Of a DNA stretch of 64,000 nucleotides, positions 17,165-26,516 are shown one piece after another. The stretch's first letter is position 1. Each line of letters begins with the position of its first letter. The position numbers and the translations under genes are program-made. Below the pieces are notes generated by a model. It did not search any database. It saw only the letters and a program-made list of their open reading frames with translations, and was not told the DNA's origin. This stretch comes from Pedobacter puniceum (GTDB taxonomy: Bacteria > Bacteroidota > Bacteroidia > Sphingobacteriales > Sphingobacteriaceae), in contig NZ_WKJI01000001.1 in NCBI RefSeq assembly GCF_009674685.1, positions 186,001 to 250,000 on the forward strand, written 5' to 3'.

Positions 17165-18043
17165 ATGAAAAAAATAATAATATTAGCTGTAATTGCTTTT
17201 TATTTTACGGCTTGTGAAAAAACTTTAGAAGTAGAAGCACCTAGTTTTGATGCTACCTTACCCAAGTTAACTTATCGGGTAGGAGAGCAGGTAAAATTCA
17301 ACTTCACAGGAAATGCTAATAATATCTCTTTTTATTCTGGTGAGACAGGATCAGAATATATCCACCGAGAAAGAACCATAGCAGAAGGTGTGCCTCAGTT
17401 ACAATTTCTTTCTTTCGGACGATTTTTGGGGCAAACCAATACTTTAAGGTTATTGGCTACAACAGATCTTCAAAGAATAGATTCTACAGCTGTAGTTAAT
17501 GCTAATTGGATTGATATTACAGACAGGGCAACTTTATCTACAGGTGCAGATAATACATCATCAGGTATTGTAAGTTTGGCAGATTTACTTGCAACAGGTA
17601 AACCGGTAAGCTTTGCTTTCAGGTTTACTACCAGTACAGGCTCTGTACAGCCACAGTGGACAATCAGGTCTTTTGATATTGATAATATATTGGCTAATGG
17701 TCAGGCATATCCAGTTATGAGATTAAGTTCTGGAAGTTGGGTAAGAATAAATGTGAATAATCCAACAGTTAATTGGACAGTTGGTACTACTTTATTTATA
17801 AATGGAGGTGGCTCCACATCGGCAGGAAATTTAGACTATGTGGTTTCTAGAGCTGTAAAATTAAATGAAGTTGCTCCAGATAAGGCTTTATCTATCAAAG
17901 ATTTAAGTGGCAATGCTTTAAAAGAATATAACCACGTTTATAATACACCAGGCACTTATAAAGCCACTTTTTTAGCTATTAACCAAACAACTGATGAAAG
18001 GAAAACAGTTGTTAAAGAATTTGAAATTACTGTTACACCTTAG
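17165..18043 (+). CDS. DUF5017-type surface lipoprotein of the PUL
   Basis: A 292-residue lipoprotein (FYFTAC, Cys17) lying 22 bases after the SusD gene. The N-terminal part (FDATLPKLTYRVGEQVKFNFTGNANNISFYSGETGSEY) matches the pattern I associate with DUF5017 proteins that follow SusD in Bacteroidota. The middle part is a beta-sandwich-like region, and the C-terminus (YNTPGTYKATFLAINQTTDERKTVVKEFEITVTP) looks like a PKD/Ig-type strand set. By position it is a SusE/F-like surface glycan-binding protein; no catalytic motif is seen. The DUF assignment is by recollection. Confidence 0.78.
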   Translation: MKKIIILAVIAFYFTACEKTLEVEAPSFDATLPKLTYRVGEQVKFNFTGNANNISFYSGETGSEYIHRERTIAEGVPQLQFLSFGRFLGQTNTLRLLATTDLQRIDSTAVVNANWIDITDRATLSTGADNTSSGIVSLADLLATGKPVSFAFRFTTSTGSVQPQWTIRSFDIDNILANGQAYPVMRLSSGSWVRINVNNPTVNWTVGTTLFINGGGSTSAGNLDYVVSRAVKLNEVAPDKALSIKDLSGNALKEYNHVYNTPGTYKATFLAINQTTDERKTVVKEFEITVTP

Positions 18044-18059
18044 TTATCTGATACTTTAA

Positions 18060-19142
18060 ATGAAAACAAAATTTATCAAAATCTGCGTATTGTTTATTCT
18101 TTGCAATCTAAGTTCATGGTCTAAACCCAACGAAACACCTTCTATTTATTCTAAAAATTATATAGAAAGTATGATGCAAAAAGTTTTTACATGGCAAGTA
18201 AAAAATCCATTAGAAGTTAATTTAGGAGAAGATTGGGCAAGAGCAGTTTTATACTCTGGCGCCATGAGAGCTTTTGAACATACACAAAACAAAAAATATT
18301 TAAAAGCTGCAATGAAATATGCAGATAGCGTAAATTATGTAGCGGGCAAAAGATTTAGACATGCTGATGATATGACACGTGGGCAAGCTTTTATTAAAAT
18401 ATATCAGGTTAAGAAAAAGCCTAAGATGTTAAACGGCATTAAAGGAAGAATAGATTCTTTAATACAAGACCCAAAACCTGGACGTGAAGATTGGTGGTGG
18501 TGCGATGCTTTATTTATGGAGCCACCTGTGCTTGTTTTATTAAGTAAAGAAACTAAAGACCCAAAATATAATAACTACCTTAATAAGATGTGGTGGGATG
18601 CTACAGATTTTCTTTTTGATAAAGAGGAAAACTTGTATTACCGAGATAAAAACTTCTTTAATAAACGTAGTGTAAATGGAAAAAAGGTTTTTTGGTCTAG
18701 AGGCAATGGTTGGGTAATGGGTGGTTTGGTGCAAGTTTTAGAGCATTTACCTAAAACAGATACTTATTACTCGCAGTACGAAAAGCAATTTACAAGTATG
18801 GCTAAAAAAATAGCTACGTTACAACAACCAGATGGTTTGTGGCGAGCTAGTTTACTAGATCCTCAAGAAATTCCTGTAAAAGAAACTAGTGGCTCTGCCT
18901 TTTATACTTTTGCATTGGCCTGGGGTATAAATAATGGGTATTTACCTAGAGAAACTTATTTACCTGTTGTTAAAAAAGCTTGGAAAGCACTAACAGATGC
19001 TGTTGAGCCTAGCGGAAAACTAACTTGGGTACAACAAATAGGAGCCAAACCAGAAAAGGTACAGCAAAGTGATAATCAGGAATATGGTACCGGAGCATTT
19101 TTAATGGCCTCTACTGAAATTATTAAATTAAAGATTAACTAG
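18060..19142 (+). CDS. GH105 unsaturated uronyl/rhamnogalacturonyl hydrolase
   Basis: This 360-residue (alpha/alpha)6-barrel enzyme hydrolyses the terminal 4,5-unsaturated uronic acid left by polysaccharide lyases. Family motifs are DDMTRGQAFIKIY (about 102-114), EDWWWCDALFMEPPVL (about 143-158, with the Asp expected to start hydration of the double bond) and WSRGNGWVMGGL. A signal peptide (MKTKFIKICVLFILCNLSSWS) suggests the periplasm. It starts 16 bases after the DUF5017 gene, so it is in the susCD operon. GH105 and GH88 share this chemistry; the motifs fit GH105 better. Confidence 0.9.
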   Translation: MKTKFIKICVLFILCNLSSWSKPNETPSIYSKNYIESMMQKVFTWQVKNPLEVNLGEDWARAVLYSGAMRAFEHTQNKKYLKAAMKYADSVNYVAGKRFRHADDMTRGQAFIKIYQVKKKPKMLNGIKGRIDSLIQDPKPGREDWWWCDALFMEPPVLVLLSKETKDPKYNNYLNKMWWDATDFLFDKEENLYYRDKNFFNKRSVNGKKVFWSRGNGWVMGGLVQVLEHLPKTDTYYSQYEKQFTSMAKKIATLQQPDGLWRASLLDPQEIPVKETSGSAFYTFALAWGINNGYLPRETYLPVVKKAWKALTDAVEPSGKLTWVQQIGAKPEKVQQSDNQEYGTGAFLMASTEIIKLKIN

Positions 19143-19250
19143 CTTAAAAGCTATTTTCCTTTAAGGCTATATGAGTTTGCTTATAATTGTTTTTTTGTTA
19201 TTTTAGATATGTTACTATTCTCAATTTAAACCAAACTTGTATAGCCAATT

Positions 19251-22200
19251 ATGAAATTAAATAGGCAATTAATAAGCCCGATATGGAAGGCTATTAAGGT
19301 TGTATTTTTAAGCTTTTTATTGGTAATAAAGATACAGGCACAACCTAACAAATTACAATTTAGTCATCTAACAGTAGAAAAAGGTCTATCGCAAAGTGGT
19401 GTAATATCTATAGTGCAAGACCGCATGGGGTTTATGTGGTTTGGCACAAGAGATGGGCTCAATAAATATGATACTCAAAAAATTGAAATCTTTAAGCATA
19501 AAGCTAATGATACAAGCTCTTTAAGTTCAAGTCTAAATATTTATGCTTTATTGAGTGATCGTAAAGGTAGATTATGGGTAGGCACTATGAGGGGGCTTAA
19601 CTTATATCAGCCAGAAACCAATAATTTTAAAAGATTTATCCATCATCCTAAAAATCCTCGAAGTATTAGTAATGATGTTATAAGATGTTTATTTGAAGAT
19701 CGCCAAGGTCAATTATGGATAGGTACCGATAGTGGTTTAAATATATTAAACAGTAAAGGAGAATTTAGCCGGATATTTAAGAAACAGCATCAGCATAATA
19801 GCCTTCCCGATAATAGTATCAAGGTAATTTTTCAGGATACATTCTCTAATATTTGGGTAGGTACCGGAAACGGTTTAAGCAAAATTTCTAAAAAAGGAAA
19901 CAGCCTTTTATATCAAAATTTTTATGCCAATCCTCAAATAAAAGGAAGCTTAATTGATGACCATATCACCTCTATTGCTGCCGATAAAAATGGAAACCTA
20001 TGGTTAGGTACGCATTCTGGGGGTATATCATCTTTTAACTACAAAACTCAAAAATTCAATAACCTAACCCATCAAGATGGTCCTAATAGTTTAGTAAGTA
20101 ATATTGTTAGGAAAGTATTTTTTGATAGAAATAATAAACTTTGGATTGCCACTATACAAGGCTTAAATATTTATAATCCGGATACTAAAAAGTTCCAGCT
20201 CTACCAGAACGATTCTAACGATAGTAAAAGTTTAAATCAAAATTCTGTTTATGATATTTATCAAGACAAAACTGGTAGCATCTGGATAGGAACTTATTTT
20301 GGAGGCGTAAATGTTTATGATGCAAATTCTACTCCTTTCAAAGTTTTTAATTATAAAACATCTAGTAATAGTGTAAGTAGTAATATTGTTAGGTCTATTG
20401 TTGAAGACAGAGATAGAAACCTCTGGATAGGTACAGAAGGTGAAGGTTTAAATAAATACAATGTAAAAACAGGTAAATTTACTACCTATAAGAGTATTCC
20501 GGGTAAGTCAAATTCTTTAAGTTCTAACCTTATAAAAGCTATTTGTATTGATAAGGATAATAAGATTTGGATAGGCTCTCATGATGGAGGATTAGATATT
20601 TTCGACCCTGATAAAGAAATTTTTACTCCTTATAAAGCAAACCCTAATGATCCACTAGATTTAAAATCCAGAGATATTCAAACAATTTTTTATGATAGTA
20701 AAGGAAGATTTTGGGTAGGTACCTTTAATCAAGGGCTTTTTTTGTTTAACAAACAAACAGGAAAGTTTAAATCATTATTACTATCAAATGATGCCTTAAA
20801 ATTTAAAGTAAAGTTTATTAAGAATTTATTTGAGGATAATCAAAACAATATTTGGGTTTCTACAGATAAAGGAGCTTTTCTATTAGAAAATCAATCATCA
20901 AAGTTTAAAAACATTAGTGATTTATTAAAGATTAAGCTTACGGATGTTAATCTGGTACAGCAAGATTCTAAAAACACTATTTGGATTGGCACATACAATG
21001 ATGGGTTGTTTGCTTATCATCCAAAAACAAAAAAAATTACCCAATATACACAAGAGAATGGTTTACCAAGCAATAATGTATTAGGTATTTTAGAAGATAA
21101 TTCTGGTTTTTTATGGCTAAGTACCGATAACGGTTTAAGTAAATTTAAGGGTAATAATTTTAAAAGTTATACGGCAAGAGATGGTTTGCCGGGCAATGTA
21201 TTCAACAATAATTCTTATTTAAAAGATAAAAACGGAAGATTATATTTTGGTGGTTACATGGGCTTGGTAAGTTTTATGCCAGCAGAAATTAAGGAGAATT
21301 TTAATACTTCGTCTATAGTTTTTACAGGTTTAAAACTGTTTAATAAGCCTGTTTCCATCAATGATGAAAGCGCACTTTTAACTAAAAACATCAATCTTAC
21401 AAAAGAAATCACCTTCTCTCATGATCAAAATATTTTTACTGTAGAGTTTGCACTTTTAAATTTTATAAAATCAGAAAAAAATCAATATGCCTACAAGTTA
21501 GAGGGCTTTGAGGGTGATTGGAATTATGTAAATAATCCTACTGCTACTTTTACAAATTTACCTTCCGGTACTTATCAACTCATGGTAAAAGGTAAAAATA
21601 ATGATGGGTATTGGAGTAAAACTCCGGCTATATTAGAAATTAAAATAAACCCACCTTTCTGGAAAACGTGGTGGGCATTTATCTTGTATGTTTTAATATT
21701 TGCTGGTGTATTATTTCTGTTTATAAGATACTTAATTATAAGAGAGCGTTTAAAAAAGGAAAGTGAAGTTCATCAAATGAAATTAGACTTTTTTACCAAC
21801 GTTTCTCATGAAATTCGTACGCCCCTAACCTTAATCATGGGCCCATTAGAAAACTTGTTAGATTATACTCAGGGTAATCAATTTGTGAATAAACAATTGC
21901 TATTGGTAAGAAATAACGCTAACAGGTTATCAAGATTAATAAATGAATTATTAGATTTTAGAAAGGCAGAATCTGGAAAACTTAAATTAAACATTACTGC
22001 TTCTAACATTGTAGACTTTACTAAAGAGATATTTCTATCTTTTCAGCATTTAGCTGCTGAGCATCAAATTACCTACAATTTTGAAACTAGTGATGAAGAT
22101 ATTGAGCTTTACTTTGATAAAGAGCAGTTAGAAAAGGTTTTTTTTAACCTACTTTCAAATGCTTTTAAATTTACACCAGATAAAGGTAAAATTACAGTTA

Positions 22201-23351
22201 CTGTATCTACTGATGATGAATATACCTATATCAATTTTGAAGATAACGGGAAAGGTATTTCTGTACAAGACAAAGAAAAGCTCTTCACTAATTTTTTTCA
22301 GGTAGAAGATTTAAGTAAGCGTAATATTGGTACTGGTATAGGTTTAGCTTTGTCAAAAAAAATAGCGTTACTGCATCATGGTGATATTTTTGTAAGTACA
22401 GAAGGTTTAAATAAAGGCTCTGTTTTTACATTAAAACTAAAAAAAGGGATTAAGCATTTCCGAAAAGACGAAATCAATTTACGCTATAGAAATAGTGATG
22501 ACCTTTCGCATTATACCTTAGTAGATACAACAGTTCTTCCTGAAGAGGAAATTTTTACTAAAACTGATATTAAAGATAAACCTACCATCTTAATTGTAGA
22601 AGATAATCAAGATGTAAGAAATTTTATTTTACAATCTTTAAATGGCTATCATGTTTTAGAAGCAGAGCATGGTCTTTTAGGTTGGGATTTAGCTGTAGAA
22701 CATATTCCTGATGTTATTGTGAGTGATGTAATGATGCCAGAATTAGATGGTTTAGAACTTTGTAGAAGGTTAAAAACCGATGATAGAACAAGCCATATTC
22801 CGGTAATTTTGTTGACAGCTCGTTCTGGTAATATTCATCAAGTTTCGGGCTTAAAAACTGGGGCTGATGTTTATTTAACAAAACCATTTAGTGTACAGAT
22901 TTTGCTATTAAATATCAACAACCTCTTGTCTTCAAGAGAGCAAATGCGCAAAAAATTTATCAGGCAAATGACATTAGAGCCAACCAATGTTTTGATAGAG
23001 TCTAATGATCAAGAATTCTTAAATAAAGTTTTAACACATATAGAAGATAATTTAAGTAATCCAGATTTTGGGGTAAACGAGCTAGCTACAAAAATTGGCA
23101 TGAGTACACCAGTTTTTTATAAAAAAATTAAATCTCTAACAGATATGTCTGTTAACAATTTTATAAAAAGTATCAGGTTAAAAAGGGCAGCCCAACTTCT
23201 AGAGCAAAATGTTTTAACGGTATATCAAGTTTCTTATGAAGTAGGTTTTAATGATACCCGGTATTTTGCCAAAGAGTTTAAAAAGCAATATGGTAAATCA
23301 CCCTCCTTGTATGCAGAGAAATTAACTGATGAAAAAGAGGAAGACTTATAA
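19251..23351 (+). CDS. Hybrid two-component system regulator (HTCS) of the PUL
   Basis: A single 1366-residue chain joins sensor, kinase and regulator. After a signal/anchor there are 14 recognisable two-bladed-propeller (Reg_prop) motifs from about 59 to 670 (for example LWIGTDSGLN), a Y_Y_Y domain (about 735-800), a membrane segment (about 809-830), a HisKA domain with NVSHEIRTP (His853), an ATPase domain (NLLSNAFKFT, DNGKGIS, GTGIGLAL), a receiver domain with Asp1159 (VSDVMMPELDG) and Lys in LTKPF, and a C-terminal AraC-type helix-turn-helix (about 1265-1350). HTCS proteins bind periplasmic oligosaccharide and activate their PUL. The location between GH105 and PL8 makes this PUL its target. 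Confidence 0.96.
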   Translation: MKLNRQLISPIWKAIKVVFLSFLLVIKIQAQPNKLQFSHLTVEKGLSQSGVISIVQDRMGFMWFGTRDGLNKYDTQKIEIFKHKANDTSSLSSSLNIYALLSDRKGRLWVGTMRGLNLYQPETNNFKRFIHHPKNPRSISNDVIRCLFEDRQGQLWIGTDSGLNILNSKGEFSRIFKKQHQHNSLPDNSIKVIFQDTFSNIWVGTGNGLSKISKKGNSLLYQNFYANPQIKGSLIDDHITSIAADKNGNLWLGTHSGGISSFNYKTQKFNNLTHQDGPNSLVSNIVRKVFFDRNNKLWIATIQGLNIYNPDTKKFQLYQNDSNDSKSLNQNSVYDIYQDKTGSIWIGTYFGGVNVYDANSTPFKVFNYKTSSNSVSSNIVRSIVEDRDRNLWIGTEGEGLNKYNVKTGKFTTYKSIPGKSNSLSSNLIKAICIDKDNKIWIGSHDGGLDIFDPDKEIFTPYKANPNDPLDLKSRDIQTIFYDSKGRFWVGTFNQGLFLFNKQTGKFKSLLLSNDALKFKVKFIKNLFEDNQNNIWVSTDKGAFLLENQSSKFKNISDLLKIKLTDVNLVQQDSKNTIWIGTYNDGLFAYHPKTKKITQYTQENGLPSNNVLGILEDNSGFLWLSTDNGLSKFKGNNFKSYTARDGLPGNVFNNNSYLKDKNGRLYFGGYMGLVSFMPAEIKENFNTSSIVFTGLKLFNKPVSINDESALLTKNINLTKEITFSHDQNIFTVEFALLNFIKSEKNQYAYKLEGFEGDWNYVNNPTATFTNLPSGTYQLMVKGKNNDGYWSKTPAILEIKINPPFWKTWWAFILYVLIFAGVLFLFIRYLIIRERLKKESEVHQMKLDFFTNVSHEIRTPLTLIMGPLENLLDYTQGNQFVNKQLLLVRNNANRLSRLINELLDFRKAESGKLKLNITASNIVDFTKEIFLSFQHLAAEHQITYNFETSDEDIELYFDKEQLEKVFFNLLSNAFKFTPDKGKITVTVSTDDEYTYINFEDNGKGISVQDKEKLFTNFFQVEDLSKRNIGTGIGLALSKKIALLHHGDIFVSTEGLNKGSVFTLKLKKGIKHFRKDEINLRYRNSDDLSHYTLVDTTVLPEEEIFTKTDIKDKPTILIVEDNQDVRNFILQSLNGYHVLEAEHGLLGWDLAVEHIPDVIVSDVMMPELDGLELCRRLKTDDRTSHIPVILLTARSGNIHQVSGLKTGADVYLTKPFSVQILLLNINNLLSSREQMRKKFIRQMTLEPTNVLIESNDQEFLNKVLTHIEDNLSNPDFGVNELATKIGMSTPVFYKKIKSLTDMSVNNFIKSIRLKRAAQLLEQNVLTVYQVSYEVGFNDTRYFAKEFKKQYGKSPSLYAEKLTDEKEEDL

Positions 23352-23433
23352 TTATCGCCATAAAAATTTAAGATTTTCTTCTTCTTAAACTTTTTGATAA
23401 GGATACTTTTGATCATCAATAATTAAACCTTAC

Positions 23434-25581
23434 ATGCAATATTTTCTTACTTTATTATTCTGCTGTGTTTTTACTGTGGTAAATGCACAACAATCTCTTT
23501 TTAGCATTTTAGAAAAAAATGTTAAAAGTTATTATTTGATGAATGATGATAACTATAAAGAGCTAAATGAAATTATCAAAAGTCTAGATCAAGACCCCAA
23601 AGCTGTAGACCAAGTTACTGTAGAAGTTTATCAAAAAAAGAAGAGCGATTCTGTTATGGTAAACACTGCATTAAAATTGTTAAATAATGATGGTAGCTGG
23701 AGCGATATTAATTATAAAGACGACAAACTCTCCGGATGGTCGCCAAAAATACATGCTGATAGAATTCTTGCTTTGACTTTGCTTTACAGCAACTCAGAAT
23801 CCGGATTTTATAAAAATCCTGATATAAAAATTGCGCTTCATAAAGCTATGGACTTTTGGTTTAAAGCTAAGCTAGTATGCCGTAATTGGTGGTATAATGA
23901 AATAGGAATACCTAAAACTTTAGGTCCTGCATTTATATTTTTAAAGAATGAGTTATCCGTAGAAGAGATGCAGCAAGCTATTGTTGTACTTAATAAATCC
24001 GGATTCAAGCAAACCGGGCAAAACAAAGTATGGCAAGCAGGAAATGTTTTATTTAAAGCTATTTTATTAGAAGATGAAAAGCTTGCTAAAAGAGCAAGAG
24101 ATACTATTTTTTCAGAGCTTAGAATTACTACAGAAGAAGGTATACAGCCAGATTTTAGCTTTCATCAACATGGTCCACAACAGCAATTTGGTAATTATGG
24201 GCTCAGTTTTGTAACATCCATGAGTTTTTGGGCTCGTGTGTTATCTGGTACCACTCTAAAACTTCCCGAAGAAAGTTTAAATATTATCAGAAATTTAATT
24301 TTAGAAGGTTTTAGCTGGGTAAATTGGAAAGGTACAATGGATGTTAATGCTTTGGGAAGGCAGTTTTTTAAAGGTGCTCAAAGGTCAAAATCTTTAGCAT
24401 TAGCTTACGCTGTTATTGATATGATTTATGTAGATGAAAAGTTTAAAGACAGTTACAAAGCTTATATAAGTAGCAATTATGCACCTTCAAAAGCACCTCA
24501 TATTACAGGAACCAAGCATTTTTGGCGTTCAGATATGACAATTCATCGTTCTTTAAATTGGTCTTCCTCTGTTAAACTATCTTCAAACAGAATACAAGCC
24601 ACAGAAGCATTAAACAGAGAGAATTTAAAAGGTTACCATGTAGGGAATGGAACAACATTTTTATATGTAGATGGAACAGAATATGATGATATTTCACCTG
24701 TTTGGAATTGGAAAAAATTACCTGGTGTTACAAATTTCCAAAAATCTGGCCCATTACCTATTTTAACAATAGAAGGGTATCGTAATAAAGGAGACTTTAC
24801 AGGCGGAGTAACCAATGGTAAATTTGGAATAACTGCTTTTCAATTAAACAGAGATTCTTTAACAGCTAATAAAGCTTGGTTTTATTTAAACGATAAACTT
24901 ATCTGTTTAGGCTCAGATATTAGAACAAATCTTCCAGATTCTGTTTTTACAACAATAAATCAAACTTATGCTAATGGCGATGTTTTAGTATTTGATAAAA
25001 GTCTTAAAACGTTATCAAAAGGCGAATTAAGCTCATCAAACTTTAAATGGATTTATCATAATAAAATTGGATATTATCCGCTGTCATCAACCAAGTTAAA
25101 AATAACTAAGCAATTACAAAGCGGAAGTTGGGGTGAAATAGCTTTTGTTTATGATAAAGAAAAAGAGTTAAAGAAAGATATTTTTACTTTAGAGATTGAG
25201 CATGGCAAGCAAGTTAAAGGGGCCAGCTATGCTTATGTTGTTTTGCCAGGTGTCGCTAAAGCAGAAATTATGAATTACCAACCAGATTTTTTACTGCTTG
25301 ATAATAGTAAAACCGTACAATCAATCATTAATAAAGATAAAACCTTATGTATGTTAGCTGTATATCAACCTACAAAACTTAATGTTGCGGGTATTGGTGC
25401 TATTGATTTTAAACAAGCCGGTTTATATATGTTTGAGAAAAGCTTGAACGGTTGGATGCTTTACGTAGCAGATCCTACTCATAAATTATTAAAAATTGAT
25501 ATGAGTTTTATGGGCAAAAAAATATCTTTAAATATGCCTCAAGGGGCTGATGCAGGTAAAACAACTAGCCTCAAGATTTAA
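23434..25581 (+). CDS. Polysaccharide lyase family 8 enzyme
   Basis: This 715-residue secreted lyase has a signal peptide ending near VVNAQ. An N-terminal alpha/alpha toroid carries NWWYNEIGIPKTLG (about 151-164) and FSFHQHGPQQQFGNYG (about 243-258), which are the PL8 Asn/His/Tyr-bearing motifs. An RSKSLALAY-type segment and C-terminal beta-sandwich domains follow. PL8 members cleave hyaluronan, chondroitin, xanthan or, in some subfamilies, alginate. The unsaturated products would be substrates for the GH105 encoded in the same locus. The gene begins 82 bases after the HTCS gene and ends before a terminator, so it closes this PUL. Confidence 0.87.
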   Translation: MQYFLTLLFCCVFTVVNAQQSLFSILEKNVKSYYLMNDDNYKELNEIIKSLDQDPKAVDQVTVEVYQKKKSDSVMVNTALKLLNNDGSWSDINYKDDKLSGWSPKIHADRILALTLLYSNSESGFYKNPDIKIALHKAMDFWFKAKLVCRNWWYNEIGIPKTLGPAFIFLKNELSVEEMQQAIVVLNKSGFKQTGQNKVWQAGNVLFKAILLEDEKLAKRARDTIFSELRITTEEGIQPDFSFHQHGPQQQFGNYGLSFVTSMSFWARVLSGTTLKLPEESLNIIRNLILEGFSWVNWKGTMDVNALGRQFFKGAQRSKSLALAYAVIDMIYVDEKFKDSYKAYISSNYAPSKAPHITGTKHFWRSDMTIHRSLNWSSSVKLSSNRIQATEALNRENLKGYHVGNGTTFLYVDGTEYDDISPVWNWKKLPGVTNFQKSGPLPILTIEGYRNKGDFTGGVTNGKFGITAFQLNRDSLTANKAWFYLNDKLICLGSDIRTNLPDSVFTTINQTYANGDVLVFDKSLKTLSKGELSSSNFKWIYHNKIGYYPLSSTKLKITKQLQSGSWGEIAFVYDKEKELKKDIFTLEIEHGKQVKGASYAYVVLPGVAKAEIMNYQPDFLLLDNSKTVQSIINKDKTLCMLAVYQPTKLNVAGIGAIDFKQAGLYMFEKSLNGWMLYVADPTHKLLKIDMSFMGKKISLNMPQGADAGKTTSLKI

Positions 25582-25646
25582 AAATTATAGCACTTTAACA
25601 GATAGCTACTCGGTAAATTAAAATCAATATTTATAGGTGTATTTCA

Positions 25647-25678
25647 AAGCTTCGGTTTAATCTGCCGGAGCTTTTTTA
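25647..25678 (+). terminator. Rho-independent terminator after PL8
   Basis: A 9-bp stem with one wobble (25647-25655 with 25665-25673) and a nine-base loop, followed by TTTTT. Confidence 0.75.
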
Positions 25679-25809
25679 TTTAGAAGCTTGTCAAAAAAAG
25701 CGTTTTAAAATTTTCAGCCTATTTAGATAAGATTTTCCTCGATACATTTTTTTGAAGCTACTTAATATTGGTTAATCAATTAATTATAAAACCTTAATTC
25801 TTCAAAAAA

Positions 25810-26463
25810 ATGAAAAGACTTTTATTTAGTACTTTAATGGCAATCTCTTGCTTTCAACTGAAGGCGCAAACAATTTTTATGACAGAGTATGTAGAAGGCG
25901 ATAAAAACCAGCATGCTATAGAAATTGTAAATAATTCTGGTGCTCCTATAGATATTTCAAGTCTAAGAATTTGCACTTATTACAATGGTGGTTTAACACA
26001 TTCTAGCCCTAGTTTTGCTACCCTAGCAGATGATGGCGTTACCAATAAAATTCCTCATCAAGGTGTTTTTGTTTTCTATTTTACAGGGCAAGACGGCTTT
26101 CAAGATGCTGATGCTACATTTCCTAATGCAAAGAAATCTCAAAGAGCAGGGATTTCTAAAGGAGGCAGTTTAGGTTTTAATGGTAATGATGCCATAGAGT
26201 TACAGTACAATAATGGTAGCGGATGGAAGAGAGTTGATTTGTTTGGTAAAATAGGTGATAATCCTGATATGCAAGCTTGGAAAGTTAGTGGAACAAAACT
26301 AACAGCATCTAATAGGGCATTGTACAGAATTTCATCAGTTAAAACCGGAGTAGTAGAAAATCCTGAGGTATTTGATTTAGCTAAAGAATGGGCTTTAGTA
26401 AATAATGAAATTCCTGCTGCACCTATAAATTCTTTAGGTCAAGCTGGTCCTCCGATGAAATAA
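25810..26463 (+). CDS. Secreted lamin-tail-like domain protein without sorting domain
   Basis: The product has 217 residues with a signal peptide (MKRLLFSTLMAISCFQLKAQ). The rest is one beta-rich domain starting IFMTEYVEGDKNQHAIEIVNNSGAPIDIS and continuing with SLGFNGNDAIELQYNNG and KRVDLFGKIG. This is the pattern of bacterial lamin-tail (LTD)-like domains. It is clearly similar to the first half of the next gene's product, so the two arose by tandem duplication. Unlike that neighbour it has no C-terminal sorting domain and ends directly after the domain (GQAGPPMK), so T9SS export is not predicted. Function is unknown. Confidence 0.82.
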   Translation: MKRLLFSTLMAISCFQLKAQTIFMTEYVEGDKNQHAIEIVNNSGAPIDISSLRICTYYNGGLTHSSPSFATLADDGVTNKIPHQGVFVFYFTGQDGFQDADATFPNAKKSQRAGISKGGSLGFNGNDAIELQYNNGSGWKRVDLFGKIGDNPDMQAWKVSGTKLTASNRALYRISSVKTGVVENPEVFDLAKEWALVNNEIPAAPINSLGQAGPPMK

Positions 26464-26516
26464 TAGAACTACTACTATTATATAAACCAATTTTTATCAT
26501 TTCATAATCAAGTTCC

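Noticed and set aside
19140-19160. Terminator after the GH105 gene
   Set aside because: The TAGCT/AGCTA stem is only 5 bp with an interrupted T run; too weak to call.
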